A stretch of DNA of 14,966 bases from the NCBI GenBank assembly GCA_002351955.1, contig DEHO01000034.1, forward strand, positions 37,066 to 52,031, in the 5' to 3' direction. The notes below the pieces were generated by a model. That model saw nothing but the letters and a program-made list of their open reading frames with translations, was not told the DNA's origin and made no database searches. Made by a program: the position numbers and the translations under genes. This DNA comes from Flavobacteriales bacterium UBA2798. GTDB lineage: Bacteria > Bacteroidota > Bacteroidia > Flavobacteriales_D > UBA2798. The stretch's first letter is position 1. Every line of letters begins with the position of its first letter. This document shows positions 5,955-12,626 of this stretch, in pieces.

Positions 5955-7279
5955 TATAAACTCCAATAAGTGATTTTTTTAATCTTGTTCTTATAGATTC
6001 CCTTAACATCGGTGAGTACTCCTCCTTTGCTTAAAATTCCGGTGAAGAATTTTTCGTCGAGACCTAAATACTCTTTATGATTAACGCAGATAATTACACC
6101 ATCGTATCCCTTGCCTAATTTATTTAATCCAAATCCATACTCATGTTTAAGTTCGGCAGAGTTGGCATGCGGATCTACAACATCAACTTTTACACCGAAG
6201 GATTTTAATTCTTTAACCACATCTGCAACTTTCGAATTTCGGATGTCGCTTACATTTTCCTTGAATGTGGCCCCCATAACAAGAACTTTCGATTTGCTTA
6301 TGTTCTTTCCGGCTGCGATGATCTTTTTTACTGTGTTTTTCGCTACGTAAAATCCCATTGAATCATTTACATATCTTCCGCTGTTTATTACCCGCGAATG
6401 ATAACCCAGGGCTTCAGCTTTATGGGTGAGATAATACGGGTCGACACCAATACAATGTCCGCCAACCAAACCCGGATAAAAGCGAAGAAAGTTCCATTTT
6501 GTTCCGGCAGCTTCGAGTACATCAAAGGTGTTTATGCCCATTTTATTGAAGATGATTGACAATTCATTCATCAATGCAATATTCACATCGCGCTGGGTGT
6601 TTTCAATGATTTTTGCAGCTTCTGCAACTTTAATGGTAGCAGCCCGATGCACGCCAGGCTCAATGATCAGCTCATATACTTTAGCAATGATGTCAAGCGA
6701 TTCTGCACTGCATCCTGAAACCACTTTTTTAATTTTTGTAATTGTGTGTTCTCTGTCTCCTGGATTGATACGTTCAGGAGAGTAACCTACTTTAAAATCC
6801 TTCTTGAATTTCAAGCCCGATTCCTTTTCAAGTACTGGTATACAATCTTCTTCCGTGCAACCAGGATATACCGTTGATTCAAATACGACATAATCTCCCT
6901 TTTTAAGTGCTCTTCCAACAGTAGTGGATGCACCAAGCAGCGGACTCAGGTCAGGAAGATTATGTTCATCTATAGGAGTGGGTACTGCAACCACAAAAAA
7001 TTTAGCTTTTTTCAGATCAGCGGGATTTGCAGTGAATGAAATATCGCAACCCTTAAATTCTTCTTTTGCTAATTCGTTACTTGGATCAATTCCCTTTTTC
7101 ATCATTTCAACGCGCTGGGCATTGATGTCGAAGCCAATCACTTTAATTTTTCTCGCAAATGCAAGTGCAATGGGTAAGCCTACATAACCTAATCCTATAA
7201 CAGCAACCGATTCTTTTTTTTCAGCAATCAGCTTGTAGAGGTCCTTGTTTTTGGCAGAAGATGGTAACTGCTTTTTCAT
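5954..7279 (-). CDS. wbpA: UDP-N-acetylglucosamine 6-dehydrogenase (WbpA/TviB family)
   Basis: This NAD-dependent nucleotide-sugar dehydrogenase is predicted to oxidise UDP-GlcNAc to UDP-GlcNAcA. It is 441 residues from the ATG at 7279; a TTG two codons earlier is less likely. The Rossmann motif is at 28-34 (IGLGYVGLP), followed by VAVPTPID (97-104), ESTVYPGCTE (134-143), SPERINPGDREH (167-178), the middle-domain AAKIIENTQRDVNIALMNE with K223, and the catalytic C276 in GGHCIGVDPYYL. SPERINPGDREH and FYPGLVGGHCIGVDPYYL resemble the WbpA/TviB branch more than UDP-glucose dehydrogenases, so UDP-GlcNAc is the likely substrate; UDP-ManNAc (WecC type) is the alternative. It lies 20 nt after the WbpB-like gene and overlaps rmlB by one base. 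The WbpB/WbpD neighbours support the assignment. Confidence 0.88.
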   Translation of the reverse strand: MKKQLPSSAKNKDLYKLIAEKKESVAVIGLGYVGLPIALAFARKIKVIGFDINAQRVEMMKKGIDPSNELAKEEFKGCDISFTANPADLKKAKFFVVAVPTPIDEHNLPDLSPLLGASTTVGRALKKGDYVVFESTVYPGCTEEDCIPVLEKESGLKFKKDFKVGYSPERINPGDREHTITKIKKVVSGCSAESLDIIAKVYELIIEPGVHRAATIKVAEAAKIIENTQRDVNIALMNELSIIFNKMGINTFDVLEAAGTKWNFLRFYPGLVGGHCIGVDPYYLTHKAEALGYHSRVINSGRYVNDSMGFYVAKNTVKKIIAAGKNISKSKVLVMGATFKENVSDIRNSKVADVVKELKSFGVKVDVVDPHANSAELKHEYGFGLNKLGKGYDGVIICVNHKEYLGLDEKFFTGILSKGGVLTDVKGIYKNKIKKITYWSL

Positions 7280-7299
7280 ATTCAAATAATATCCTTTGG

Positions 7300-8325
7300 T
7301 TATCCTTTGTTGGAATTTTTCAGTGCGTAAATCCGTTCTATAATCTCAACTACTTTTAGTCCTTCCATCGCATTGGTAGTCATGGTAGTTCTGCCTTTAA
7401 GTGTATCGATTACATTGGTGAAAATGTAATGGTGATTATTTGCCGATCCTTTGTAATGACCGTAGTCGTTGGCAGGATTGGTAGGAGCAAGTTCTGGCAT
7501 CTTGTAATCCTGGATGTGACAAACTTCAACCTGATCCATGTATTGACCGCCGATTTTTACACTTCCGTTTTCACCAATGATAGTTATTGAGCTTTCCAAA
7601 TTTTTATCCCATACAGAAGTGGAGTAGTTAATGCATCCCATTCCGCCTTGACTGAATTCAAAGTTTACAATTCCTGAATCTTCAAATGCAGTGAGATCTT
7701 TATGGGTATAGTCAGCAAAGCGAGCCTGAATATTTTGAATATCTCCAAACAGCCAGTACATGATATCGATGAAGTGCGAGAATTGGGTAAACAATGTGCC
7801 GCCGTCAAGGTCAAGACTTCCTTTCCAATTCCCTTTTTTGTAGTAACGATCATCTCTGTTCCAATAGCAATTCAGTTGGACCATATGAATTTTTCCAAGT
7901 TTTTCGGATTCAATCAGCGACTTGATCCATTGAGAAGGGGGAGAGTATCTGTTTTGCATGACACAAAACACATGTTTATGGGCTTGCAATGCTTTGAAGA
8001 TAATTTCTTCGCAATCGCGCTTATTCAATGCCATTGGTTTTTCAACCACAATATGTTTTTTGTTCTCAAGTGCAAGCAGCGAATGTTGGGCGTGTAATCC
8101 GTTGGGGGTACAAATACTAACGACTTCAATTTCGGGGTGAGACTGAAGCATGGGCTTTACATCGGAATAATAAGGCAGATCCGCTGCAGGAGAGTTTGTG
8201 ATTTCTGAAGGAAGAATATCGCAAACCGCCACCAGTTCGCATTCCGGGTTACGGCGAATCATTTCTGCGTGACGCTTGCCAATGTGGCCCTGACCTATTA
8301 CACCAAATTTAATTTTACTCTCCAC
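7300..8325 (-). CDS. wbpB: Gfo/Idh/MocA oxidoreductase, WbpB/WlbA-like (UDP-GlcNAcA 3-dehydrogenase)
   Basis: It is predicted to oxidise C3 of UDP-GlcNAcA, giving the 3-keto sugar that a PLP aminotransferase then aminates. The 341-residue protein has the N-terminal Rossmann motif GVIGQGHIGKRH (8-19), the VEKPMALN motif with K96, and the C-terminal alpha/beta domain with H184 and D187 in TQFSHFIDIMYW at the catalytic position. The YWNRDD and LDLDGG segments resemble WbpB/WlbA proteins. The start codon is GTG at 8325: the Rossmann fold begins at once, an in-frame stop lies 12 nt upstream, and no ATG is available nearby, so GTG is almost forced. It is 9 nt after the acetyltransferase gene. The exact substrate is inferred from the gene pair on each side. 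Confidence 0.82.
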   Translation of the reverse strand: MESKIKFGVIGQGHIGKRHAEMIRRNPECELVAVCDILPSEITNSPAADLPYYSDVKPMLQSHPEIEVVSICTPNGLHAQHSLLALENKKHIVVEKPMALNKRDCEEIIFKALQAHKHVFCVMQNRYSPPSQWIKSLIESEKLGKIHMVQLNCYWNRDDRYYKKGNWKGSLDLDGGTLFTQFSHFIDIMYWLFGDIQNIQARFADYTHKDLTAFEDSGIVNFEFSQGGMGCINYSTSVWDKNLESSITIIGENGSVKIGGQYMDQVEVCHIQDYKMPELAPTNPANDYGHYKGSANNHHYIFTNVIDTLKGRTTMTTNAMEGLKVVEIIERIYALKNSNKG

Positions 8326-8334
8326 TATAGAAAA

Positions 8335-8913
8335 TTAGCTGATACGTGAAACGATTCCTTTTTTTAATTCGTAGCGCTGACCCGATTCCGGACATTCTGC
8401 AATTCCTTCCGTGTTAAAGGAAAGTTTATGTCCATACTCGCTCATCCACCCGGTTTGTTTTGCGGGATTGCCAACAACAAGAGCAAATGCAGGAACTTCT
8501 TTGGTTACAACTGCACCAGCGCCGATAAATGCAAATTCTCCTATGTTGTTTCCGCAAACTATTGTTGCGTTGGCACCTATTGAAACTCCTCTTCCAACAT
8601 GTGTTTTTGCATATTGATCGCGACGGTTAACTGCACTGCGGGGATTTATCACATTGGTAAAAACCATCGAAGGTCCAAGAAAAACATCATCATCACAGGT
8701 AACACCAGTATAAATGCTCACATTGTTTTGCACTTTAACGTTGTTTCCCAGAATAACTTCAGGTGAGATCACAACATTCTGGCCAATGTTGCAGTGGTTT
8801 CCGATTTTGCAATTGGGCATGATGTGACTGAAGTGCCAGATTTTGGTTCCTTCACCAATCTGAGCCCCTTCATCTATCACAGCCGTTGTATGTGCAAAAA
8901 AATTGTTCGCCAT
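8335..8913 (-). CDS. wbpD: WbpD-like UDP-3-amino sugar N-acetyltransferase (left-handed beta-helix)
   Basis: It is predicted to acetylate the C3 amino group of UDP-2-acetamido-3-amino-uronic acid with acetyl-CoA. From the ATG at 8913 it has 192 residues, close to Pseudomonas WbpD as I recall it (about 191). Hexapeptide repeats run from about 11 to 140 (for example VIDEGAQIGEGTKI, IGNHCNIGQNVVI, VGRGVSIGANATI), with the PRSAVNRRD loop at 91-99 and VVGNPAKQTGWM at 146-157 typical of the family. H27 and H30 in WHFSH are candidate catalytic residues. The C-terminal tail (155-192) looks like a worn zinc ribbon. A longer frame reaching 8997 crosses the promoter and is rejected. It is the first gene of the five-gene polysaccharide operon. 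Confidence 0.88.
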   Translation of the reverse strand: MANNFFAHTTAVIDEGAQIGEGTKIWHFSHIMPNCKIGNHCNIGQNVVISPEVILGNNVKVQNNVSIYTGVTCDDDVFLGPSMVFTNVINPRSAVNRRDQYAKTHVGRGVSIGANATIVCGNNIGEFAFIGAGAVVTKEVPAFALVVGNPAKQTGWMSEYGHKLSFNTEGIAECPESGQRYELKKGIVSRIS

Positions 8914-8930
8914 GGCGATTTTGAGAATGG

Positions 8931-8938
8931 CAAATATA
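8931..8938 (-). promoter_or_regulatory. -7 box of the wbpD-wbpB-wbpA-rmlB-cpsB operon
   Basis: On the minus strand TATATTTG (8938-8931) matches TAnnTTTG perfectly and ends 17 nt before the wbpD ATG. No TTG sits at the standard -33 distance; the nearest ones are too close. The position fits the other promoters in this window and supports 8913 as the start. Confidence 0.6.
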
Positions 8939-9018
8939 CTCAACCTGAGGCAATAAGGATTGATAATACGATGAATTGAACAAAATTCATAAACCACTGT
9001 TTAAGTGACGGAAAATCA

Positions 9019-9047
9019 TTGTAATGACAATTAATCGCTTACATTTG
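9019..9047 (+). promoter_or_regulatory. Promoter of the DUF2911 gene
   Basis: The perfect -7 box TACATTTG (9040-9047) is preceded by TTG (9019-9021) with an 18-nt gap. The box ends 17 nt before the ATG at 9065, and an A-rich stretch fills the short leader. It is divergent from the wbpD promoter about 100 bp away. Confidence 0.68.
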
Positions 9048-9064
9048 AAAAAAATAAAAACATT

Positions 9065-9940
9065 ATGATCAAGAAGAGCATTTTTATGATGGGTTTATCG
9101 CTGGCAATCACAATGTTGGCTTCCGAGAACCTTTTTGGACAGCTAAGCGTTCCCGCCCCAAGTCCTACAATTACAGTTAAGCAAGGATTTGCAACATCGA
9201 ACATTGAATTAAGTTACAGCCGTCCTTCAGTTCGTGGAAGGGTTGTTTTTGGTGACCTGGTTCCTTATGACAAAGTATGGAGAACCGGTGCCAATGGCGC
9301 AACTACAATTTATTTTGGAGAGGAAGTTTCTGTTGGAGGTAAAAAACTTCCAAAAGGTAAATACGGTTTGCTTACAATTCCGGGTAAATCAGAGTGGACA
9401 GTTATCCTGAGTAAGGATACAACCGTAACATCACCTGCAGATTACAAGCAGGAAAACGACGCGGTTCGTATGAAGATCAAGCCGGTTAAACTGCCTGCAA
9501 TGGTAGAAACCTTCAGTATTGAAATTGCCAATGTCCGCACCAAAGGCGACGGTTGCGATATTCGCATTGTTTGGGAGCGTACAATGATTTCTTTCACTGT
9601 TACTGCTGATATCGATACTAAAATCATGGCTCAGATTGATGAATCCATGAAAGGCGATAAAAAGCCATATTACCAGGCTGCACGTTACTATTACGAGAAC
9701 AAAAAAGATTTGCGTAAGGCACTTGAGTGGGCAGATGAAGCTGTAAAGGCTCGTCCGGATGCATATTGGATCATACTTCTAAAGGCACGTATCCAATTCG
9801 ATCTTGGTGATTACGATGGTTGCATTGCTACTGCTAATCAGTCAAAGGAAAAAGCTAAAGCTGATCAGAACGACGATTACGTGAAAATGAACGACAAGCT
9901 TATTGCTGACGCACAAAAATTACAATTGAAGAAAAAATAA
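9065..9940 (+). CDS. Exported DUF2911 domain protein with C-terminal TPR-like repeats
   Basis: This 291-residue protein has a signal peptide (1-25: lysines, then FMMGLSLAITML, cleavage near FGQ). Residues about 30-170 form a DUF2911 domain: SPTITVKQGFATSNIELSYSRP, then VFGDLVPYDKVWRTGANGATTI, the KLPKGKYGLLTIPG segment and the conserved TVILSKD. DUF2911 proteins are common in Bacteroidota and of unknown function. Residues about 200-285 contain helix pairs (YYQAARYYYENKKDLRKALEWADEAV, then ILLKARIQFDLGDYDGCIATA) typical of TPR repeats, suggesting protein-protein contact. It is probably periplasmic; no lipobox or T9SS tail is seen. It stands alone, with its own promoter, and is divergent from the polysaccharide operon. 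The convergent transposase gene begins its 3' overlap just past the stop. Confidence 0.9.
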   Translation: MIKKSIFMMGLSLAITMLASENLFGQLSVPAPSPTITVKQGFATSNIELSYSRPSVRGRVVFGDLVPYDKVWRTGANGATTIYFGEEVSVGGKKLPKGKYGLLTIPGKSEWTVILSKDTTVTSPADYKQENDAVRMKIKPVKLPAMVETFSIEIANVRTKGDGCDIRIVWERTMISFTVTADIDTKIMAQIDESMKGDKKPYYQAARYYYENKKDLRKALEWADEAVKARPDAYWIILLKARIQFDLGDYDGCIATANQSKEKAKADQNDDYVKMNDKLIADAQKLQLKKK

Positions 9941-9961
9941 TTTTTTCCGTTTAAGGAATAT

Positions 9962-10630
9962 TCAATAGGCAGCCGAAAGGCTGCCTATTTTGTTTGTTAA
10001 AATAATTTTCAATTCTGATTGTCCGCCGCATATTGCAATTAACTCATCTCTGGCAATCCATCCCGAACAGCATCCCTTGTCGTTCACCATGCTGTTAAAG
10101 GATGAAAATTTCCAATCACCAGCACGATACGAGAAGCCACTATTGACCGGATTATTGTGGATGTAATCCAGAACATTGAAAAAGTATTGGTCAGAGTCAA
10201 TGTTTCTTCGTTTAATATTCTGAATAAACAAGCTCCCTTTTCTGCTCAATTGCTTGTTAAGTGCTTTTGCATAAGAAATCTGCAGTCTCCTGAATTGCAT
10301 GGAGGTAATCTCATGCATGCAAAAATTCTCCTCATCAGATTTGATTTTATTCTCCTCTGATTTAATAAAATCAAGCACTTCTTTTTTTTCCTTGATGCGA
10401 ATAAGTAAATGAAAGTGATTAGGCATCAAACATAATGCATATATAGTGCAAACAGGACTGATGTATTGTTTTATTTTCCTAAGGAAAAAATAATAATTGT
10501 TGTCATTACGAAATAGTAATTCACTTCCATTTGCCCGATTATATACATGGTAGATCTGTGACTCCTCAAAATGCAGATTTTCTATATAAGGTTGTGGCTG
10601 CCAATAATTGTTATTTATTCGGTTTTGCAT
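9962..10630 (-). CDS. REP-associated HUH transposase (RAYT, TnpA-REP / IS200-like Y1 family)
   Basis: This 222-residue single-strand endonuclease of the Y1 HUH class contains the family motifs: YHVYNRANG (27-35), the metal-binding HUH triad in LCLMPNHFHLLI with H72 and H74, the catalytic tyrosine Y120 in RLQISYAKALNK, and the C-terminal YIHNNPVNSGF plus WKFSSFNS blocks characteristic of RAYT rather than of classic IS200 TnpA. RAYTs usually exist as one domesticated copy per genome and act on REP hairpins. Nothing suggests decay: there is no internal stop and no frameshift. The REP-like inverted repeat 48 bp before the start supports the call. No IS ends or target-site duplication were identified. 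The ATG at 10630 is the natural start. Its stop codon lies within the convergent terminator hairpin. Confidence 0.9.
   Translation of the reverse strand: MQNRINNNYWQPQPYIENLHFEESQIYHVYNRANGSELLFRNDNNYYFFLRKIKQYISPVCTIYALCLMPNHFHLLIRIKEKKEVLDFIKSEENKIKSDEENFCMHEITSMQFRRLQISYAKALNKQLSRKGSLFIQNIKRRNIDSDQYFFNVLDYIHNNPVNSGFSYRAGDWKFSSFNSMVNDKGCCSGWIARDELIAICGGQSELKIILTNKIGSLSAAY
9964..9995 (+). terminator. Terminator hairpin of the DUF2911 gene, overlapping the transposase 3' end
   Basis: An 11-bp perfect stem (AATAGGCAGCC at 9964-9974 with GGCTGCCTATT at 9979-9989) closed by a GAAA tetraloop is followed by a T-rich tail. It lies 24 nt past the DUF2911 stop. On the other strand the same bases encode the last residues and stop of the RAYT-type transposase. 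Confidence 0.75.
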
Positions 10631-10677
10631 GGTTGAGAATAAATTGAAAGTTGTATCCCCTGTCCATTATTCCCCGC

Positions 10678-10712
10678 AGACCTCCGGGATTTTAAAAATC
10701 CCGGAGGTCTAC
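10678..10712. repeat. REP-like 16-bp perfect inverted repeat with GTAG foot
   Basis: AGACCTCCGGGATTTT (10678-10693) is perfectly repeated in inverse at 10695-10710 with one base between. On the minus strand, the coding strand of the transposase, the hairpin is entered through GTAG (10712-10709), the tetranucleotide that E. coli TnpA-REP recognises at the foot of REP elements. It lies 48 bp before the RAYT-type ATG. The lack of a long T run argues against a simple terminator. Only this one copy was found in the window. Confidence 0.65.
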
Positions 10713-10780
10713 TGGAATAGACTAGTTGGGCAAAGTTCTTTTGCGCAGAAGAAAAAACCTAGCGAATAAATACCAAAATC

Positions 10781-10797
10781 ACTGTTAAGTGAACAGT
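10781..10797 (-). terminator. Weak hairpin after the symporter gene
   Basis: ACTGTT (10781-10786) pairs with AACAGT (10792-10797) over a 5-base loop, beginning 5 nt past the symporter stop on the minus strand, with a moderately T-rich sequence beyond. The stem is short and AT-rich, so it may be a weak terminator or chance. Confidence 0.3.
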
Positions 10798-10801
10798 TCG
10801 A

Positions 10802-12484
10802 TCAGGATTTTTTGGGGATGAGTGTTTGAATAAGAATGGAAAATAGTATCACAGCAATACATCCAATCATATTAAGCCACAGAAAGGCAGCGTCATCTCT
10901 TATAAATAGAATTACTACCACTACTTCTGCAAGAATTGCTGCATAAAAAACAGCGTTTCCCTTAATAAACTTAAACATAAATGCAACCAGGAAAATTCCC
11001 AGCATAGTTCCGTAAAAAAGTGATCCTAATACATTAACTGCTTCAATAAGGCTGCCCATTCTATTTGCGAACATTGCGACTCCAATTGCAATAATTCCCC
11101 ATCCAACTGTTGTGAGACGTGATATCATTAACACGTTCCTTTCTGTTCTGTCTTTTTTGCCATAACGTTGAATGAAATCGACAACCGTAGTAGAGGCTAA
11201 CGCATTAAGTTCTGAGGCTGTTGAACTCCAGGAAGCAGAAAAAATTACTGCTATGAGTAATCCAATTAATCCTATTGGCAGGAATGTGATTACGAAATGT
11301 AGAAAAATATAGTTCGTGTCATTCGTATCTGCTGTTGGGTCGTTTTTTTTGATTAATTGAATGGCTTCTGTACGTAATTCACTCATTTTATTTTCAGCAT
11401 CCTGAATTGATTTTTTTCGTCCTTCCGTGGGAAGTTCAAACCTTTTCTCCTCAATCAGCGACATAATTTCTCCTACTTTTAGTTCGTTTAAATCATTGTA
11501 TTCGCGTTCGAGATTTTTGTATTGAGTGGCATATTCAGATTGCAGAATTGTTGTTTCTGCTGCTTTATTGAAGAATATTGGACGATGATGAAACTGATAA
11601 AATGTAAATAACAAAACACCAATCAGCAGAATGAAAAATTGCATTGGAATTTTTACCATTCCATTTAACAACATTCCCGTTCTGCTTTGCGCAATACTTT
11701 TACCGGAAAGATAACGGCCTACTTGTGATTGATCTGTACCAAAGTAGGCAAGAGCAAGAAAAAAACCACCAATTAATCCGCTCCAGATATTGTATTTATC
11801 ATTCGGGTTAAAATCAGTTGTAATTACATTAAGTTTGCCCATTGTGCCTGCAACATGCAATGCGTCAGTCATGCTAACATCTTCAGGTAACATTTTAACC
11901 ACCATAAAACCGGCTATAAACATACCTATTATGATGACTGTCATTTGCTGTAACTGAGTATAGGAAACAGCTTTGGTTCCGCCTGCAACAGTGTAAAAGA
12001 TAACCAACCCTCCCATAACAATATTCGTCAGGTAGATATTCCATCCCAGCAATGATGATAGAATAAGTGCAGGTGCATAAATTGTAATTCCGGCCCCTAA
12101 ACCTCTTTGGATTAGAAATAGTGTTGCTGCTAAGGATCTGGTTTTTGAGTCAAATCGATTTTCAAGGTATTCGTATGCTGTATAAACTTTTAATCGGTGA
12201 AAAACAGGAATAAAAACAGCCGCTACAACAATCATTGCCAAGGGGAGTCCGAAATAATATTGCACAAATCGCATTCCGTCTGTGTAGGCCTGACCAGGTG
12301 CCGAGAGAAAGGTGATTGCGCTGGCCTGGGTTGCCATAACCGAAAACATTACATGATACCATGGAAGGGATTGATTTCCCAATAAATATCCTTCAATGTT
12401 TTTTTGTCCGCGACTTTTCCAGATTCCGTAAAAAATAATACCGGCAAGCGTACTGCAAAGAACTATCCAATCGACAAAACTCAT
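10802..12484 (-). CDS. Sodium:solute symporter (SSS family) with a charged coiled-coil insert
   Basis: This 560-residue inner-membrane transporter has about 13 hydrophobic helices of the LeuT-like SSS fold, expected to import a solute with Na+. Family signs include EGYLLGNQSLPWYHVMFS (31-48), the AGGTKAVSYTQLQQ motif (167-180), DQSQVGRYLSGKS (251-263) and the sodium-site helix FSASWSSTASELNALAST (415-432) with S420/S421. Unusually, about 90 residues (301-391) between two helices are hydrophilic and heptad-like (for example YKNLEREYNDLNELK, then KKSIQDAENKMSELRTE), suggesting a coiled-coil loop. The substrate is unknown; the adjacent PIG-L deacetylase hints at an amino sugar or deacetylated product (inference). 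The ATG overlaps the stop of the small membrane protein gene by ATGA, so the two are translationally coupled. Confidence 0.93.
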   Translation of the reverse strand: MSFVDWIVLCSTLAGIIFYGIWKSRGQKNIEGYLLGNQSLPWYHVMFSVMATQASAITFLSAPGQAYTDGMRFVQYYFGLPLAMIVVAAVFIPVFHRLKVYTAYEYLENRFDSKTRSLAATLFLIQRGLGAGITIYAPALILSSLLGWNIYLTNIVMGGLVIFYTVAGGTKAVSYTQLQQMTVIIIGMFIAGFMVVKMLPEDVSMTDALHVAGTMGKLNVITTDFNPNDKYNIWSGLIGGFFLALAYFGTDQSQVGRYLSGKSIAQSRTGMLLNGMVKIPMQFFILLIGVLLFTFYQFHHRPIFFNKAAETTILQSEYATQYKNLEREYNDLNELKVGEIMSLIEEKRFELPTEGRKKSIQDAENKMSELRTEAIQLIKKNDPTADTNDTNYIFLHFVITFLPIGLIGLLIAVIFSASWSSTASELNALASTTVVDFIQRYGKKDRTERNVLMISRLTTVGWGIIAIGVAMFANRMGSLIEAVNVLGSLFYGTMLGIFLVAFMFKFIKGNAVFYAAILAEVVVVILFIRDDAAFLWLNMIGCIAVILFSILIQTLIPKKS

Positions 12485-12624
12485 GAAAACATTTTTGTGA
12501 ATTCATAAAGAAGAGAAATGATCAACATGAGCCAAAGCAAGGTGAAAAAATAGAACATGTTCCAACTTGGGAAAAAAGGTGGACGTTCTTCAGTTTTGTT
12601 GCTTTGCTTTTCAGGTTCCAACAC
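12481..12624 (-). CDS. Small single-helix membrane protein between PIG-L and symporter genes
   Basis: A 47-codon frame fills the gap between the PIG-L deacetylase stop and the symporter start. It opens with GTG (12624), 2 nt after the upstream TAA, with TTG as the next possible start, and ends at a TGA that overlaps the symporter ATG (ATGA). The product has a charged, Pro-containing N-terminus (residues 1-20, EPEKQSNKTEERPPFF), then one hydrophobic helix at about 23-40 (MFYFFTLLWLMLIISLLY) and a short tail EFTKMFS. I do not recognise the family. The tight packing, the membrane helix and the fixed position beside a sodium symporter suggest a small accessory subunit, comparable in role to the small partners known for some SSS transporters (YjcH with ActP, YhdT with PanF), though those have two helices. 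A non-ATG start lowers certainty. Confidence 0.65.
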   Translation of the reverse strand: MLEPEKQSNKTEERPPFFPSWNMFYFFTLLWLMLIISLLYEFTKMFS

Positions 12625-12626
12625 TG

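Noticed and set aside
7702..8097. Plus-strand 131-codon frame opposite the WbpB-like gene
   Set aside because: It is entirely antisense to a well-supported gene, with no promoter and no recognisable protein features; likewise the other opposite-strand frames under polysaccharide, folE, fabD and PIG-L genes.
8914..8997. 28-residue N-terminal extension of the WbpD-like protein
   Set aside because: It crosses the -7 box at 8931-8938 and is not like the family N-terminus; translation from 8913 gives the expected length.
9964..9989. The GAAA-loop hairpin as a second REP copy flanking the transposase
   Set aside because: Its sequence is unrelated to the inverted repeat at 10678-10710, it lacks a GTAG foot, and it is well placed as the DUF2911 terminator.
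9962..10712. Complete IS200/IS605 insertion sequence
   Set aside because: No subterminal hairpin pair, target tetranucleotide ends or tnpB gene were found; the protein fits the single-copy RAYT type better.
10735..10765. Short TTCTT/GAAGAA inverted repeat as a regulatory element
   Set aside because: It is only a few AT-rich pairs around a purine run, with no position relative to a promoter; indistinguishable from chance.
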